This document shows positions 33,596-41,881 of a stretch of DNA of 64,000 nucleotides, piece by piece. The DNA is taken from assembly GCF_008632125.1 (NCBI RefSeq), contig NZ_VWRN01000045.1:327116-391115 (forward strand). Direction: 5' to 3'. How positions within the stretch are numbered: the stretch's first letter is position 1; every line of letters begins with the position of its first letter. The DNA comes from Cupriavidus cauae (GTDB lineage Bacteria; Pseudomonadota; Gammaproteobacteria; Burkholderiales; Burkholderiaceae). The translations under genes were made by a program, and so were the position numbers. The notes beneath the pieces are model-generated. The model was not told the DNA's origin, did no database searches, and saw only the letters and a program-made list of their open reading frames with translations.

Positions 33596-35338
33596 ATGAC
33601 GGAGTCGAATTCCACCCCCCGTAAACCAGCGATCGGCCTTGCCGGCGCGGCGCGCGATCTCTATCGGGCGCTATGGCATCACGCCCGCGGCGTGCGGGTT
33701 CAGCTGGTCGGGGCTTCGGGCCTGCTGGCTGCCGCGCAGCTGCTGCGGCTGACCATGCCGTGGCTCGCCGCGCAGGCGATCAACGCGCTGCAGCGTGACA
33801 ACATCGCCGAGGCGGGCCGCTGGATCGTCTATCTGGTCGGCATCTACCTGCTGTCGTGGCTGCTGCACGGTCCGGGCCGCGTGCTCGAGCGCAACGTGGG
33901 TGTGCGCGTGCGCGAGCGGCTGGGCGACCAGCTCTATGCGCGCATCGCCGCGGCACCGCTGGCCTGGCGCGATGGCCGGCATTCGGGCGAGCTGCAGCAC
34001 CGCGTGGTGCAGTCCAGCCGCGCGCTGTCGGACTTCGCGCAGAACCAGTTCGTCTACCTGCAGAACGCCTTCAATTTCGTCGGCCCGCTGGTCGCGCTGA
34101 CGATGCTTTCGCGCACCAGCGGCCTGATCGCGGTCACCGGCTACGTGGTGATCGCCCTGATCATCCTGCGCTTCGACCGCACGCTGATGCAGCTGGCCCG
34201 CGCGGAAAACGACGCCGAGCGCCGTTATGCCGCCGCGCTGCTCGACTTTGTCGGCAACGCCGGCACCGTGATCGGGCTGCGCCTGCAGGCCGCGTCGCGC
34301 ACGCTGCTCGGCCGCCGGATGGCGGCGGTGATGGCGCCGTTGCGCCGCGCGGTGATGGTCAACGAGGGCAAATGGTTCGCGGTGGACCTGCTCGGCATGG
34401 GGCTGACCTGGATCCTGGTGGTGATGTACGTGCTGCAGGAGCGCTCGCCGGGGCAGGCGGTGCCGCTGGGTACCGTCTTCATGATCTACCAGTACGCACA
34501 GCAGGCCGCGTCCGTGGTGGGCTCGATGGCGGCGAACTTCCAGAGCTTCGCGCGGATGCATACCGACTACGGCAGCGCCGAGCCGATCTGGGAGGCGCCC
34601 GGCGATCCGGACGCCGCCGTGCCGGCCGTGGTGCCCGATGCCCCGTGGCAGACGCTGGAGCTGCGCGGCGCCACCGTGCACTACGCGGACGGTTCGCGCG
34701 GCGGCCTGCATGGCATCGACCTAATGCTGCGCCGAGGCGCGCGCGTGGCCTTGATCGGCCCGAGCGGCGGTGGCAAGAGCACGCTGCTGCGGACGCTCGC
34801 CGGGCTCTATCACCCGCAGCACGGCGAACTGCGGCGCGATGGCGCGGCGGTGGGCTGGACCGAGCTGCGTACGCTGGCCACGCTGATTCCGCAGGAGGCC
34901 GAGGTCTTCGAGGCCAGCGTGGAGGAGAACCTGACCTTCGGCTTGCCGGTGGACCCGGCGGCGCTGACCGGCGCCGTGCATACGGGCGGGTTCGACGAGG
35001 TGCTGCACCGCCTTCCCGACGGCCTCGCCAGCGCCATCAACGAGCGCGGCGGGAACCTGTCGGGCGGTCAACGGCAGCGGCTGGCACTGGCCCGCGGCGC
35101 GCTCGCGGCGCAGGGAAGCTCGCTGCTGCTGCTCGACGAGCCGACCAGCGCGCTCGACCCGCAGGCCGAGGCCAGGGTATTCGATCGCATGGATGCCGCC
35201 TTTCCGTCCGCCTGCATCGTCGCGTCGGTCCATCGGCCCAGCCTGCTTGCGCGGTTCGATTCGATCGTGGTGATGGAGGGCGGCAAGGTCGTCGATGCCG
35301 GGCCGCGCGACGAGGTGCTCGCCAGGCGGGCGCATTGA
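33596..35338 (+). CDS. ABC half-transporter (exporter type)
   Basis: A 580-residue exporter-type ABC protein with six membrane helices in the first 320 residues and a nucleotide-binding domain (about 355-575). Walker A is GPSGGGKST, the signature is LSGGQRQR, Walker B is LLLLDEPTSALD, and the switch His is in ASVHRPS. The start ATG at 33596 has GAGG upstream. It is a half-transporter that should act as a homodimer or with a partner not found in the window. The membrane part resembles the lipid A/multidrug (MsbA-like) group, but the substrate cannot be named. Confidence 0.9.
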   Translation: MTESNSTPRKPAIGLAGAARDLYRALWHHARGVRVQLVGASGLLAAAQLLRLTMPWLAAQAINALQRDNIAEAGRWIVYLVGIYLLSWLLHGPGRVLERNVGVRVRERLGDQLYARIAAAPLAWRDGRHSGELQHRVVQSSRALSDFAQNQFVYLQNAFNFVGPLVALTMLSRTSGLIAVTGYVVIALIILRFDRTLMQLARAENDAERRYAAALLDFVGNAGTVIGLRLQAASRTLLGRRMAAVMAPLRRAVMVNEGKWFAVDLLGMGLTWILVVMYVLQERSPGQAVPLGTVFMIYQYAQQAASVVGSMAANFQSFARMHTDYGSAEPIWEAPGDPDAAVPAVVPDAPWQTLELRGATVHYADGSRGGLHGIDLMLRRGARVALIGPSGGGKSTLLRTLAGLYHPQHGELRRDGAAVGWTELRTLATLIPQEAEVFEASVEENLTFGLPVDPAALTGAVHTGGFDEVLHRLPDGLASAINERGGNLSGGQRQRLALARGALAAQGSSLLLLDEPTSALDPQAEARVFDRMDAAFPSACIVASVHRPSLLARFDSIVVMEGGKVVDAGPRDEVLARRAH

Positions 35339-35344
35339 ATCGGC

Positions 35345-35950
35345 TCAGCGATCGTTCCGGCGCCCGCTTGTGCGGCCCGTGTCTGTGCGAGCCTTATCTG
35401 GACGTGCCTTGGCTGTGCGCGGCTGATCAGTACGCGCGCCAGCAGTACGCGCCCCAGCAGTACGCGCATTATCGGGACGCGCGTTATCTGTCCGCGATTT
35501 GCCGGACCCGGAACGGATAGCGACGGGCCTCGCGCGCGCCGCGCCTGTCGCCGTGCCGCTTCCCAGCGCGCCCGCCGCCGCGGCGCGCAGCATGCGCCGG
35601 AACGTCGGACACTCCAGATGGCTCGGCGCCGGGCAGACCGCGGCATGCCGCAGCCCGTCCCGCATCGCCGTCAGCCGGCGGATCGTCCGGTCCAGTTCGT
35701 CGGCCTTGGCGGAAAGCCGCGCGCGGTCGATGCGCGGCCGGCCGTCGCTGGCAAACATCAACCCGATCTCGTCCAGCGAAAAGCCCGCCGCCTGCCCGAG
35801 CGCGATCAGCGCCAGCCGGTCCAGCACGGCCGGCTCGAACACGCGCCGCAATCCGCGCCTGCCGACCGACACGATCAGTCCCTTTTCCTCATAGAAGCGC
35901 AGCGTGGAGGCGGGAACGCCAGATCGTTGCGCCACTTCGGCAATGTCCAT
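35345..35950 (-). CDS. MerR-family regulator with repeat-expanded C-terminus
   Basis: A 201-residue MerR regulator. The start MDIAEVAQRSG places the helix-turn-helix first as in the family; an ATG 13 codons upstream (35989) would overlap the operator. Residues 1-70 are the DNA-binding domain (STLRFYEEKGLI), about 75-105 form the dimer helix, and two Cys at 106 and 114 (CPAPSHLEC) may bind an effector. Residues 151-200 are ten consecutive five-residue units with Arg in the third place (xxR[TP][DAS]), a basic tail absent from normal 140-150 residue relatives. It faces a DUF2938 gene and a MerR-type promoter lies between. Confidence 0.85.
   Translation of the reverse strand: MDIAEVAQRSGVPASTLRFYEEKGLIVSVGRRGLRRVFEPAVLDRLALIALGQAAGFSLDEIGLMFASDGRPRIDRARLSAKADELDRTIRRLTAMRDGLRHAAVCPAPSHLECPTFRRMLRAAAAGALGSGTATGAARARPVAIRSGSGKSRTDNARPDNARTAGARTAGARTDQPRTAKARPDKARTDTGRTSGRRNDR
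35351..35500. repeat. 15-bp in-frame tandem repeat, ten units
   Basis: Encodes ten pentapeptides of the form x-x-Arg-(Thr/Pro)-(Asp/Ala/Ser) at the end of the MerR-like protein. Variants such as CAGCAGTACGCGCGC are seen on the plus strand. Confidence 0.9.
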
Positions 35951-35961
35951 CTCCGCGGCCC

Positions 35962-35992
35962 TTGACTTCAAGTTGACTTGAAGTGCCATGAT
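35962..35992 (+). promoter_or_regulatory. MerR-type promoter with long spacer and SoxR-like box
   Basis: A perfect inverted repeat ACTTCAAGT-TG-ACTTGAAGT (35965-35984) resembles the SoxR box. Reading to the right, -35 TTGACT (35962-35967) and -10 CATGAT (35987-35992) are separated by 19 bp, the unusually long spacing that MerR activators correct. It would drive the DUF2938 gene. Confidence 0.75.
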
Positions 35993-36051
35993 GGCTTCCA
36001 TGGACCTGGAATGCAACTGCGAGGAGCCGACGATGAATGAGGAGGGTGCCC

Positions 36052-36597
36052 ATGCATGACGCTGCCCGTTTGCTGCTACTGGCCGTGGCCATCGGCGCCG
36101 GCGCAACGCTGGCGATGGATCTCTGGGGCCTCGCGCAAAAGCACTGGCTCGGCATGAAGCCGCTGGATTACGGCATGGTCGGCCGCTGGCTCGGCCACAT
36201 GCCACGCGGCCGCTTCCGCCACGAGGCCATCGGACAGGCGCCGGCGATTCCGGCCGAACGCCTGATCGGCTGGACCGCGCACTACGTGACCGGCATCGCG
36301 TTCGCGGCGGTGCTGCTGGCGGTATGGGGGCCGCAGTGGGCCTGCCGTCCGACCATCGGCCCCGCGCTGATCGTGGGGCTCGCCAGTGTGGTGTTTCCCT
36401 TCCTGCTGATGCAGCCCGGCATGGGCGCCGGCATTGCGGCCCGCCGTACGCCAAAGCCCGGCGTCGCGCGCTTGCGCAGCGTCGTCACGCACGGCGTATT
36501 TGGCCTTGGCCTCTACGCGTCGGCCAGGCTGATGCTGGTGCTGAACGGCGCGCTGGCAGGATCGCAGATCGGACTGCCGGGATTCTGCGGCGCGTAG
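36052..36597 (+). CDS. DUF2938 family membrane protein
   Basis: A 181-residue integral membrane protein with about four hydrophobic helices (near 5-22, 75-95, 105-125, 150-168). AGGAGGG lies eight bases before the ATG. It matches the DUF2938 family: MDLWGLAQKHWLGMKPLDYGMVGRWLGHMPRG, HYVTGIAFAAVLLA and LLMQPGMGAGIAARRTPKP. Family function is unknown. It is controlled, by promoter evidence, by the divergent MerR-like regulator, a pairing often seen in Proteobacteria, so it may respond to the same small-molecule or redox stress. Confidence 0.88.
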   Translation: MHDAARLLLLAVAIGAGATLAMDLWGLAQKHWLGMKPLDYGMVGRWLGHMPRGRFRHEAIGQAPAIPAERLIGWTAHYVTGIAFAAVLLAVWGPQWACRPTIGPALIVGLASVVFPFLLMQPGMGAGIAARRTPKPGVARLRSVVTHGVFGLGLYASARLMLVLNGALAGSQIGLPGFCGA

Positions 36598-36686
36598 CCG
36601 CTGGAGCTACGTAGCTCGATCGATGTCATGCCGGGCGCTGAAACCGGCCGTTGGAGCAACCCGCTTGCCCCAACGGCCTTGCGCCA

Positions 36687-37253
36687 TCAGGCGGGCCTCG
36701 CCCCCGCTCCCTGCAGGAAGGCGCGCTCCGCCAGCCCCGCCAGGCCGGCTCGCGCGATGCGTCCGCGCCGTTCTCCGTCGAGCAGGCCGATCAGCACCGA
36801 CGCCCAGATTTCCGTCAGCGCCTGCGCAGTGATGTCGATACGAAAGACGCCCTGCTGCTGGCCGCGCAGAAAGAAGGCGTCCAGCTTGCCCTCCCAGTCG
36901 GTCTGCCAATCCGACGAGACGCCGGAAACGACCTCGCGCCAGTAATAGATCAGGAACGCCGCCACCTCCCGTTGTTCGACCATGTTCGCATTCAGGCGCC
37001 GCAGTGCGTCAAGGGGAGAGGGATCGTCCAATCCGGCGGACTGGATGACGTTGGCCAGCACGCGGACACAGTGGTCGATCAGGCGGGAAATCAGTTCGTC
37101 CCGTGTCCGGCAGAACCGGTACAGCGTCGCCTTGCTGATGCCGACGGCCTTGGCCAGGTCCTGCAGGGTGCCGCGAGGCTGGTCGACGAGCGCCAGTGCC
37201 AGGGCGGCGAGAAGGCGGCTGTGGTCTTCATTCGATGCAGTGACAGCCGTCAT
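36687..37253 (-). CDS. TetR-family repressor of the RND operon
   Basis: A 188-residue TetR regulator. The DNA-binding domain is at the N-terminus (about 10-60: TLQDLAKAVGISKATLYRFCRTRDELI), followed by a variable helical ligand-binding domain. It is divergent from the RND efflux operon, with a 26-bp palindromic operator (37366-37391) in the gap. It therefore most likely represses the efflux genes and is released by a pump substrate. The inducer is unknown. Confidence 0.9.
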   Translation of the reverse strand: MTAVTASNEDHSRLLAALALALVDQPRGTLQDLAKAVGISKATLYRFCRTRDELISRLIDHCVRVLANVIQSAGLDDPSPLDALRRLNANMVEQREVAAFLIYYWREVVSGVSSDWQTDWEGKLDAFFLRGQQQGVFRIDITAQALTEIWASVLIGLLDGERRGRIARAGLAGLAERAFLQGAGARPA

Positions 37254-37365
37254 GACAGGGTGAAATCCATGTTTTGTATCTCAAGAAGCACTTTATGTGG
37301 CTTTTGCGGGGTAACGCGTTGCGCCTGCGACCCGGATTATCCGGCAAAAACGACTTCCACCACAC

Positions 37366-37391
37366 CATATGAATCTTTATTGATTCATATG
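37366..37391. promoter_or_regulatory. TetR operator in front of the RND efflux operon
   Basis: CATATGAATC-TTTATT-GATTCATATG, perfect 10-bp arms with a 6-bp centre, 51 bp before the adaptor start. It is the strongest palindrome in the divergent gap. Confidence 0.8.
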
Positions 37392-37441
37392 ATGAATGCG
37401 CGTACCATGCGCTCCTTTGCCGAACATTCGAGAAGGTAGAC

Positions 37442-38674
37442 ATGAAGCACTTTCCAAAGCGGGGGTGGCGCGCGCTGACCATGGCGGCGGCGGTCATCGT
37501 CACGGCGGCATGCGGCAATGCGGAACAGCCGGCCGCGCCGGCGGCTCCCTCAGTCGAGGTGCTGACGTTGCAGCCCAGGCCGATGGCGGTCAGCAGCGAG
37601 CTGCCCGGCCGCATCGAACCGGTTCGTGTCGCCGAGGTGCGGGCGCGGGTCGCCGGCATCGTGCTCAAGCGCAACTTCAAGGAAGGCAGCGACGTCAAGG
37701 CGGGCGATGCGCTGTTCCAGATCGATCCCGCGCCGTTGCAGGCGGCGCTGTCGCGCGCCGAGGGCGAGCTTGCGCGCGCGGAAGCCGCGCTGGCCGACGC
37801 CGATGCGGTGGTGCGCCGCTATGCCCCGCTGGTCGAGATCGAGGCGGTCAGCCGGCAGGATTTCGATGCGGCGCAGGCCACGCTGAAGAGCGCGCAGGCC
37901 GCGCGCCGCAGCGCAGCCGCGGAAGTCAAGACCGCGCGCCTGAACCTGGAATACGCGACGGTGCGAGCGCCGATTTCCGGCCGGATCGGCCGCGCGCTGG
38001 TCACGGAAGGGGCGCTGGTCGGGCAGGGCGAGGCGACGCCGATGGCGACCATCCAGCAGCTCGACCCGGTCTATGTCGACTTCAAGCAGCCGGTCGCCGA
38101 CGTCCTTCGCATGCGCGAGGCGCTGGAGCAGGGCCGCTTGCAGCAGGCGCCGGAAGGCGGCGTTCCGATCGTGGCGACCATCGAAGGCACCGACAAGAAG
38201 CGCGAAGGGCGGCTGCTGTTCTCGGACATTTCCGTCGACCGCGGGACCGGACAGGTGTCGCTGCGCGGCCAATTGCCCAACGCCGACAGCCTGCTGCTGC
38301 CCGGGATGTATGTGCGCGTGCATGTCACGCACGCGATCGATCCCGCGGCGATGCTGGTGCCGCAGCGGGCGGTGCGGCGCAATCCCGATGGCAAGGCGCA
38401 GCTGCTGGTGGTGGGCAAGGGCGACGTGGCCGAGACCCGGCAGGTTCGTACCGGCCCCATGCAGGGCGCCGAGTGGCAAATCCTCGAGGGCGTGAAGCCG
38501 GGCGAGCGCATTGTGGTCGGCGGCGACGCAAGCCCCGGGCAGAAGGTCACCATCGCCCCGGCGGCGCCGGCCAGGCAGGCGGCCGGGCAAGCCGGCCAGG
38601 GCGGCCAGGGCGGCCAGGCCGGTCATGAGCGCGAGGCCGCGCCCTCGAACAGTCCTCCGGCGGAACGAGGCTAG
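37442..38674 (+). CDS. RND efflux periplasmic adaptor (MexA/AcrA-like)
   Basis: A 410-residue membrane fusion protein. A lipoprotein signal ends at the lipobox TAAC; the mature chain has the barrel-sandwich and lipoyl halves (VRARVAGIVLKRNFKEGSDV and TVRAPISGRIGRALVTEGALV), an alpha-hairpin between them (about 105-155) and a beta-barrel domain (SVDRGTGQVSLRGQLPN). The C-terminal 30 residues are Gln/Gly-rich repeats. It links the pump encoded next to the outer-membrane channel. First gene of a three-gene operon under the divergent TetR. Confidence 0.95.
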   Translation: MKHFPKRGWRALTMAAAVIVTAACGNAEQPAAPAAPSVEVLTLQPRPMAVSSELPGRIEPVRVAEVRARVAGIVLKRNFKEGSDVKAGDALFQIDPAPLQAALSRAEGELARAEAALADADAVVRRYAPLVEIEAVSRQDFDAAQATLKSAQAARRSAAAEVKTARLNLEYATVRAPISGRIGRALVTEGALVGQGEATPMATIQQLDPVYVDFKQPVADVLRMREALEQGRLQQAPEGGVPIVATIEGTDKKREGRLLFSDISVDRGTGQVSLRGQLPNADSLLLPGMYVRVHVTHAIDPAAMLVPQRAVRRNPDGKAQLLVVGKGDVAETRQVRTGPMQGAEWQILEGVKPGERIVVGGDASPGQKVTIAPAAPARQAAGQAGQGGQGGQAGHEREAAPSNSPPAERG

Positions 38675-38707
38675 GCGCGCAGGCGCCGCGCCACTGAATA
38701 ACAAATC

Positions 38708-41700
38708 ATGCTGCCAAGATTCTTCATTCATCGGCCCAACTTCGCCTGGGTACTGGCGATCTTCATCGTGCTGGCGGGACTGCTCGCCATGCCGTCCCTG
38801 CCGGTCTCGCAATATCCGACCGTCGCGCCGCCGCAGATCGCAATTTCGGCGATGTACCCGGGCGCGTCCGCGACCACGCTGGTCGATTCGGTGACCAGCG
38901 TCATCGAGGAGGAGCTCAACGGCGCCAAGGGGATGCTGTACTACGACTCGTCCAGCAGCTCCGCCGGCATCGCGGAAATCACCGTAACGTTCGCGCCCGG
39001 CGTCGATCCCGACCTGGCGCAGGTCGACGTGCAGAACCGCATCAAGCAGGCCGAAGCGCGCCTGCCGGCCGCCGTCACGCGCCAGGGCCTGCGTACCGAG
39101 CAGGTCAGCGCGGGCTTCCTGATGGTCTATTCGATCAACTTCAAGGGAGACGACGCGGGCAAGGACATGGTCACGCTGGCCGACTATGCGGCGCGCCGGA
39201 TCAACAACGAGATCCGGCGTGTGCCGGGCGTCGGCAAGGTCCAGTTCTTCGGCGCCGAAGCGGCGATGCGCGTGTGGATCGATCCGCAGAAGCTGCTCGG
39301 CTACGGGCTGTCCGTTGCCGACGTCAACGAGGCGATCGCCGCGCAGAACGTGCAGGTGCCGGCCGGCAGCTTCGGCAGCCCGCCCGGCAGCGCGGACCAG
39401 GAGCTGAGCGCGACCATCGCGGTCAAGGGCATGCTGACGACCACCGACGAGTTCGGCGCCATCGTGCTGCGCGCCAATCCCGACGGTTCCAAGGTGACGC
39501 TCGCCGACGTCGCGCGGCTCGAGGTCGGCCTGCAGGACTACAACTTCGACATGCTGACCAGCGGCAAGCGCGCGGTCGGTGCCGCGGTGCAGCTGCGCCC
39601 GGGCGCGAACGCGCTGGAAACTGCCCGTGCGGTGCGCGCCAAGCTGGAAGAGCTGTCGAAGTCCTTCCCCGACGACATCGAATATTCGGTGCCGTACGAC
39701 ACATCGCGCTTCGTCGAAGTCGCGATCGAGAAGGTCATCCATACGCTGGTGGAAGCGGTGGTGCTGGTGTTCCTGGTGATGCTGCTGTTCCTGCAGAACC
39801 TGCGCTACACGCTGATTCCAACCATCGTCGTGCCGGTGTGCCTGGCCGGCACGCTTGCCGTGATGTACGCGATCGGCTTCTCGGTCAACATGATGACGAT
39901 GTTCGGCATGGTGCTGGCGATCGGCATCCTGGTCGACGACGCCATCGTGGTGGTGGAGAACGTCGAGCGGATCATGGCCGAGGAAGGGTTGGGGCCCGTG
40001 GAGGCGACCGCCAAGGCGATGAGCCAAGTGTCGGGCGCCATCATCGGCATCACGCTGGTGCTGGCCGCGGTGTTCTTCCCGCTGGCCTTCATGTCCGGAT
40101 CGGTCGGCGTGATCTACCGGCAGTTCTCGCTGTCGCTCGCCGTGTCGATCCTGTTCTCCGGCTTCCTTGCGCTGACGCTGACGCCCGCGCTCTGCGCGAC
40201 GCTGCTCAAGCCGATCCCGCAAGGTCACCATGAAGAGAAGCGCGGCTTCTTCGGCTGGTTCAACCGCAGGTTTGGCCGGCTGACCGAGCGGTTCACCGCG
40301 CTGAACGCGAAACTGCTGCGCCGGGCCGGCCGCTGCATGATCGTCTACGGCATGGTGGTCGCGCTGCTGGCGCTGCTGTACACGAGGCTGCCGGAATCGT
40401 TCGTGCCGATCGAGGACCAGGGCTACTTCGTCGTCGACGTGCAGCTGCCGCCGGGCGCGACCAACCAGCGCACCGAGGCCGTCGTCAAGGAGCTGGAGAG
40501 CTGGCTGCTCGGCCGCAAGGCGATGGAATCGACCACGATGGTGCTGGGCTTCAGCTTCTCGGGCAGCGGCCAGAACGCGGCGCTGGGCTTTCCGACGCTG
40601 ACCGACTGGTCCGAGCGCGGCAGCGGCCAGCATGCCAGCGACGAGGTCGCGGCCTTCAACGCGCAGTTCGCGGGACTGAAGGAGGCGCGCGTGATGGCGG
40701 TCGATCCGCCGCCGATCGAAGGGCTGGGCAATGCCAGCGGCTTTGCGCTGCGTCTGCAGGATCGCGGCGGCCTCGGGCGCGCCGCGCTGGTGGCGGCGCG
40801 CGATGCGCTGCTGAAGCAGGCCAACACGTCGCCGGTGCTGGCGTACGCGATGATGGAAGGCCTGGAGGACGCGCCGCAGCTGCGGCTCGATATCGACCGC
40901 GACAAGGCCGAGGCGCTGGGCGTCGGCTTCGAGGCGATCAACACCGCGCTCTCCAGCGCCTATGGTTCCGCGACCGTGGCCGACTTCGCCAACGTCGGCC
41001 GCCTGCAGCGGGTGGTGGTGCAGGCCGACGTGCGCGACCGCATGACGCCCGAAGCGCTGCTGTCGCTGAACGTGCCCAACGTGCGCGGCGAGCAGGTGCC
41101 GCTGAGCGCGTTCGCCACGCCGGAGTGGGAGATCGGCCCGGTGCAGGTGTCGCGCTACAACGGCTATCCGACGATCAAGATCATCGGCGACGCCGCGCCC
41201 GGTTTCAGTACCGGCGAGGCCATGGCCGAGATCGAACGGATCGCCGCCACGCTGCCGGCGGGCATCGGCTACGAATGGACCGGGCTGTCGTATCAGGAGC
41301 GGCAGGCCGGCGCGCAGGCACCGCTGTTGCTGGGGCTGTCCTTCCTGGTGGTCTTCCTGCTGCTGGTGGCGCTGTACGAGAGCTGGGCGATCGCCGGGGC
41401 CGTGATGCTGATCGTGCCGATCGGTGCGCTGGGCTCGGTACTGGCCGTCAATGCCGTCGGCATGCCGAACGACGTCTATTTCAAGGTGGGGCTGATCACG
41501 ATCATCGGTCTGGCGGCCAAGAACGCGATCCTGATCGTCGAATTCGCCAAGTCGCTGCGCGAGCAGGGGATGCCGCTGATCGACGCGGCCCTCGAGGCGT
41601 CGCGGCTGCGTTTCCGCCCGATCGTGATGACTTCGATGGCCTTCATCCTCGGCGTCGTGCCGCTGGCCATCGCCACCGGCGCGGGCGCGGCCAGCCAGCG

Positions 41701-41881
41701 TGCCATCGGCACCGGCGTGATCGGCGGCATGCTGACGGCGACCACGCTGGGCGTGGTGTTCGCCCCGGTCTTCTTCGTCTGGGTGCTGTCGCGCTTCAAG
41801 CGCTACCGGGACAGCGCACGTACCAACACGCCGACTGCGACCACGACGACTGCAACGACGCCGACGGAGGGCGCGCAATGA
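38708..41881 (+). CDS. RND multidrug efflux pump (MexB/AcrB-like, HAE1)
   Basis: A 1057-residue proton-driven pump of the hydrophobe/amphiphile efflux family. Twelve membrane helices and two large periplasmic loops are visible. Proton-relay residues are Asp410 and Asp411 (GILVDDAIVVVENV) and Lys938 (GLAAKNAIL), matching Asp407, Asp408 and Lys940 of AcrB. N-terminus MLPRFFIHRPNFAWVLAIFIVLAG is family-typical. The C-terminus after about residue 1035 is a Thr-rich repeat tail. It exports toxic organic compounds with the flanking adaptor and channel proteins. Stop codon overlaps the next ATG (ATGA). Confidence 0.96.
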   Translation: MLPRFFIHRPNFAWVLAIFIVLAGLLAMPSLPVSQYPTVAPPQIAISAMYPGASATTLVDSVTSVIEEELNGAKGMLYYDSSSSSAGIAEITVTFAPGVDPDLAQVDVQNRIKQAEARLPAAVTRQGLRTEQVSAGFLMVYSINFKGDDAGKDMVTLADYAARRINNEIRRVPGVGKVQFFGAEAAMRVWIDPQKLLGYGLSVADVNEAIAAQNVQVPAGSFGSPPGSADQELSATIAVKGMLTTTDEFGAIVLRANPDGSKVTLADVARLEVGLQDYNFDMLTSGKRAVGAAVQLRPGANALETARAVRAKLEELSKSFPDDIEYSVPYDTSRFVEVAIEKVIHTLVEAVVLVFLVMLLFLQNLRYTLIPTIVVPVCLAGTLAVMYAIGFSVNMMTMFGMVLAIGILVDDAIVVVENVERIMAEEGLGPVEATAKAMSQVSGAIIGITLVLAAVFFPLAFMSGSVGVIYRQFSLSLAVSILFSGFLALTLTPALCATLLKPIPQGHHEEKRGFFGWFNRRFGRLTERFTALNAKLLRRAGRCMIVYGMVVALLALLYTRLPESFVPIEDQGYFVVDVQLPPGATNQRTEAVVKELESWLLGRKAMESTTMVLGFSFSGSGQNAALGFPTLTDWSERGSGQHASDEVAAFNAQFAGLKEARVMAVDPPPIEGLGNASGFALRLQDRGGLGRAALVAARDALLKQANTSPVLAYAMMEGLEDAPQLRLDIDRDKAEALGVGFEAINTALSSAYGSATVADFANVGRLQRVVVQADVRDRMTPEALLSLNVPNVRGEQVPLSAFATPEWEIGPVQVSRYNGYPTIKIIGDAAPGFSTGEAMAEIERIAATLPAGIGYEWTGLSYQERQAGAQAPLLLGLSFLVVFLLLVALYESWAIAGAVMLIVPIGALGSVLAVNAVGMPNDVYFKVGLITIIGLAAKNAILIVEFAKSLREQGMPLIDAALEASRLRFRPIVMTSMAFILGVVPLAIATGAGAASQRAIGTGVIGGMLTATTLGVVFAPVFFVWVLSRFKRYRDSARTNTPTATTTTATTPTEGAQ

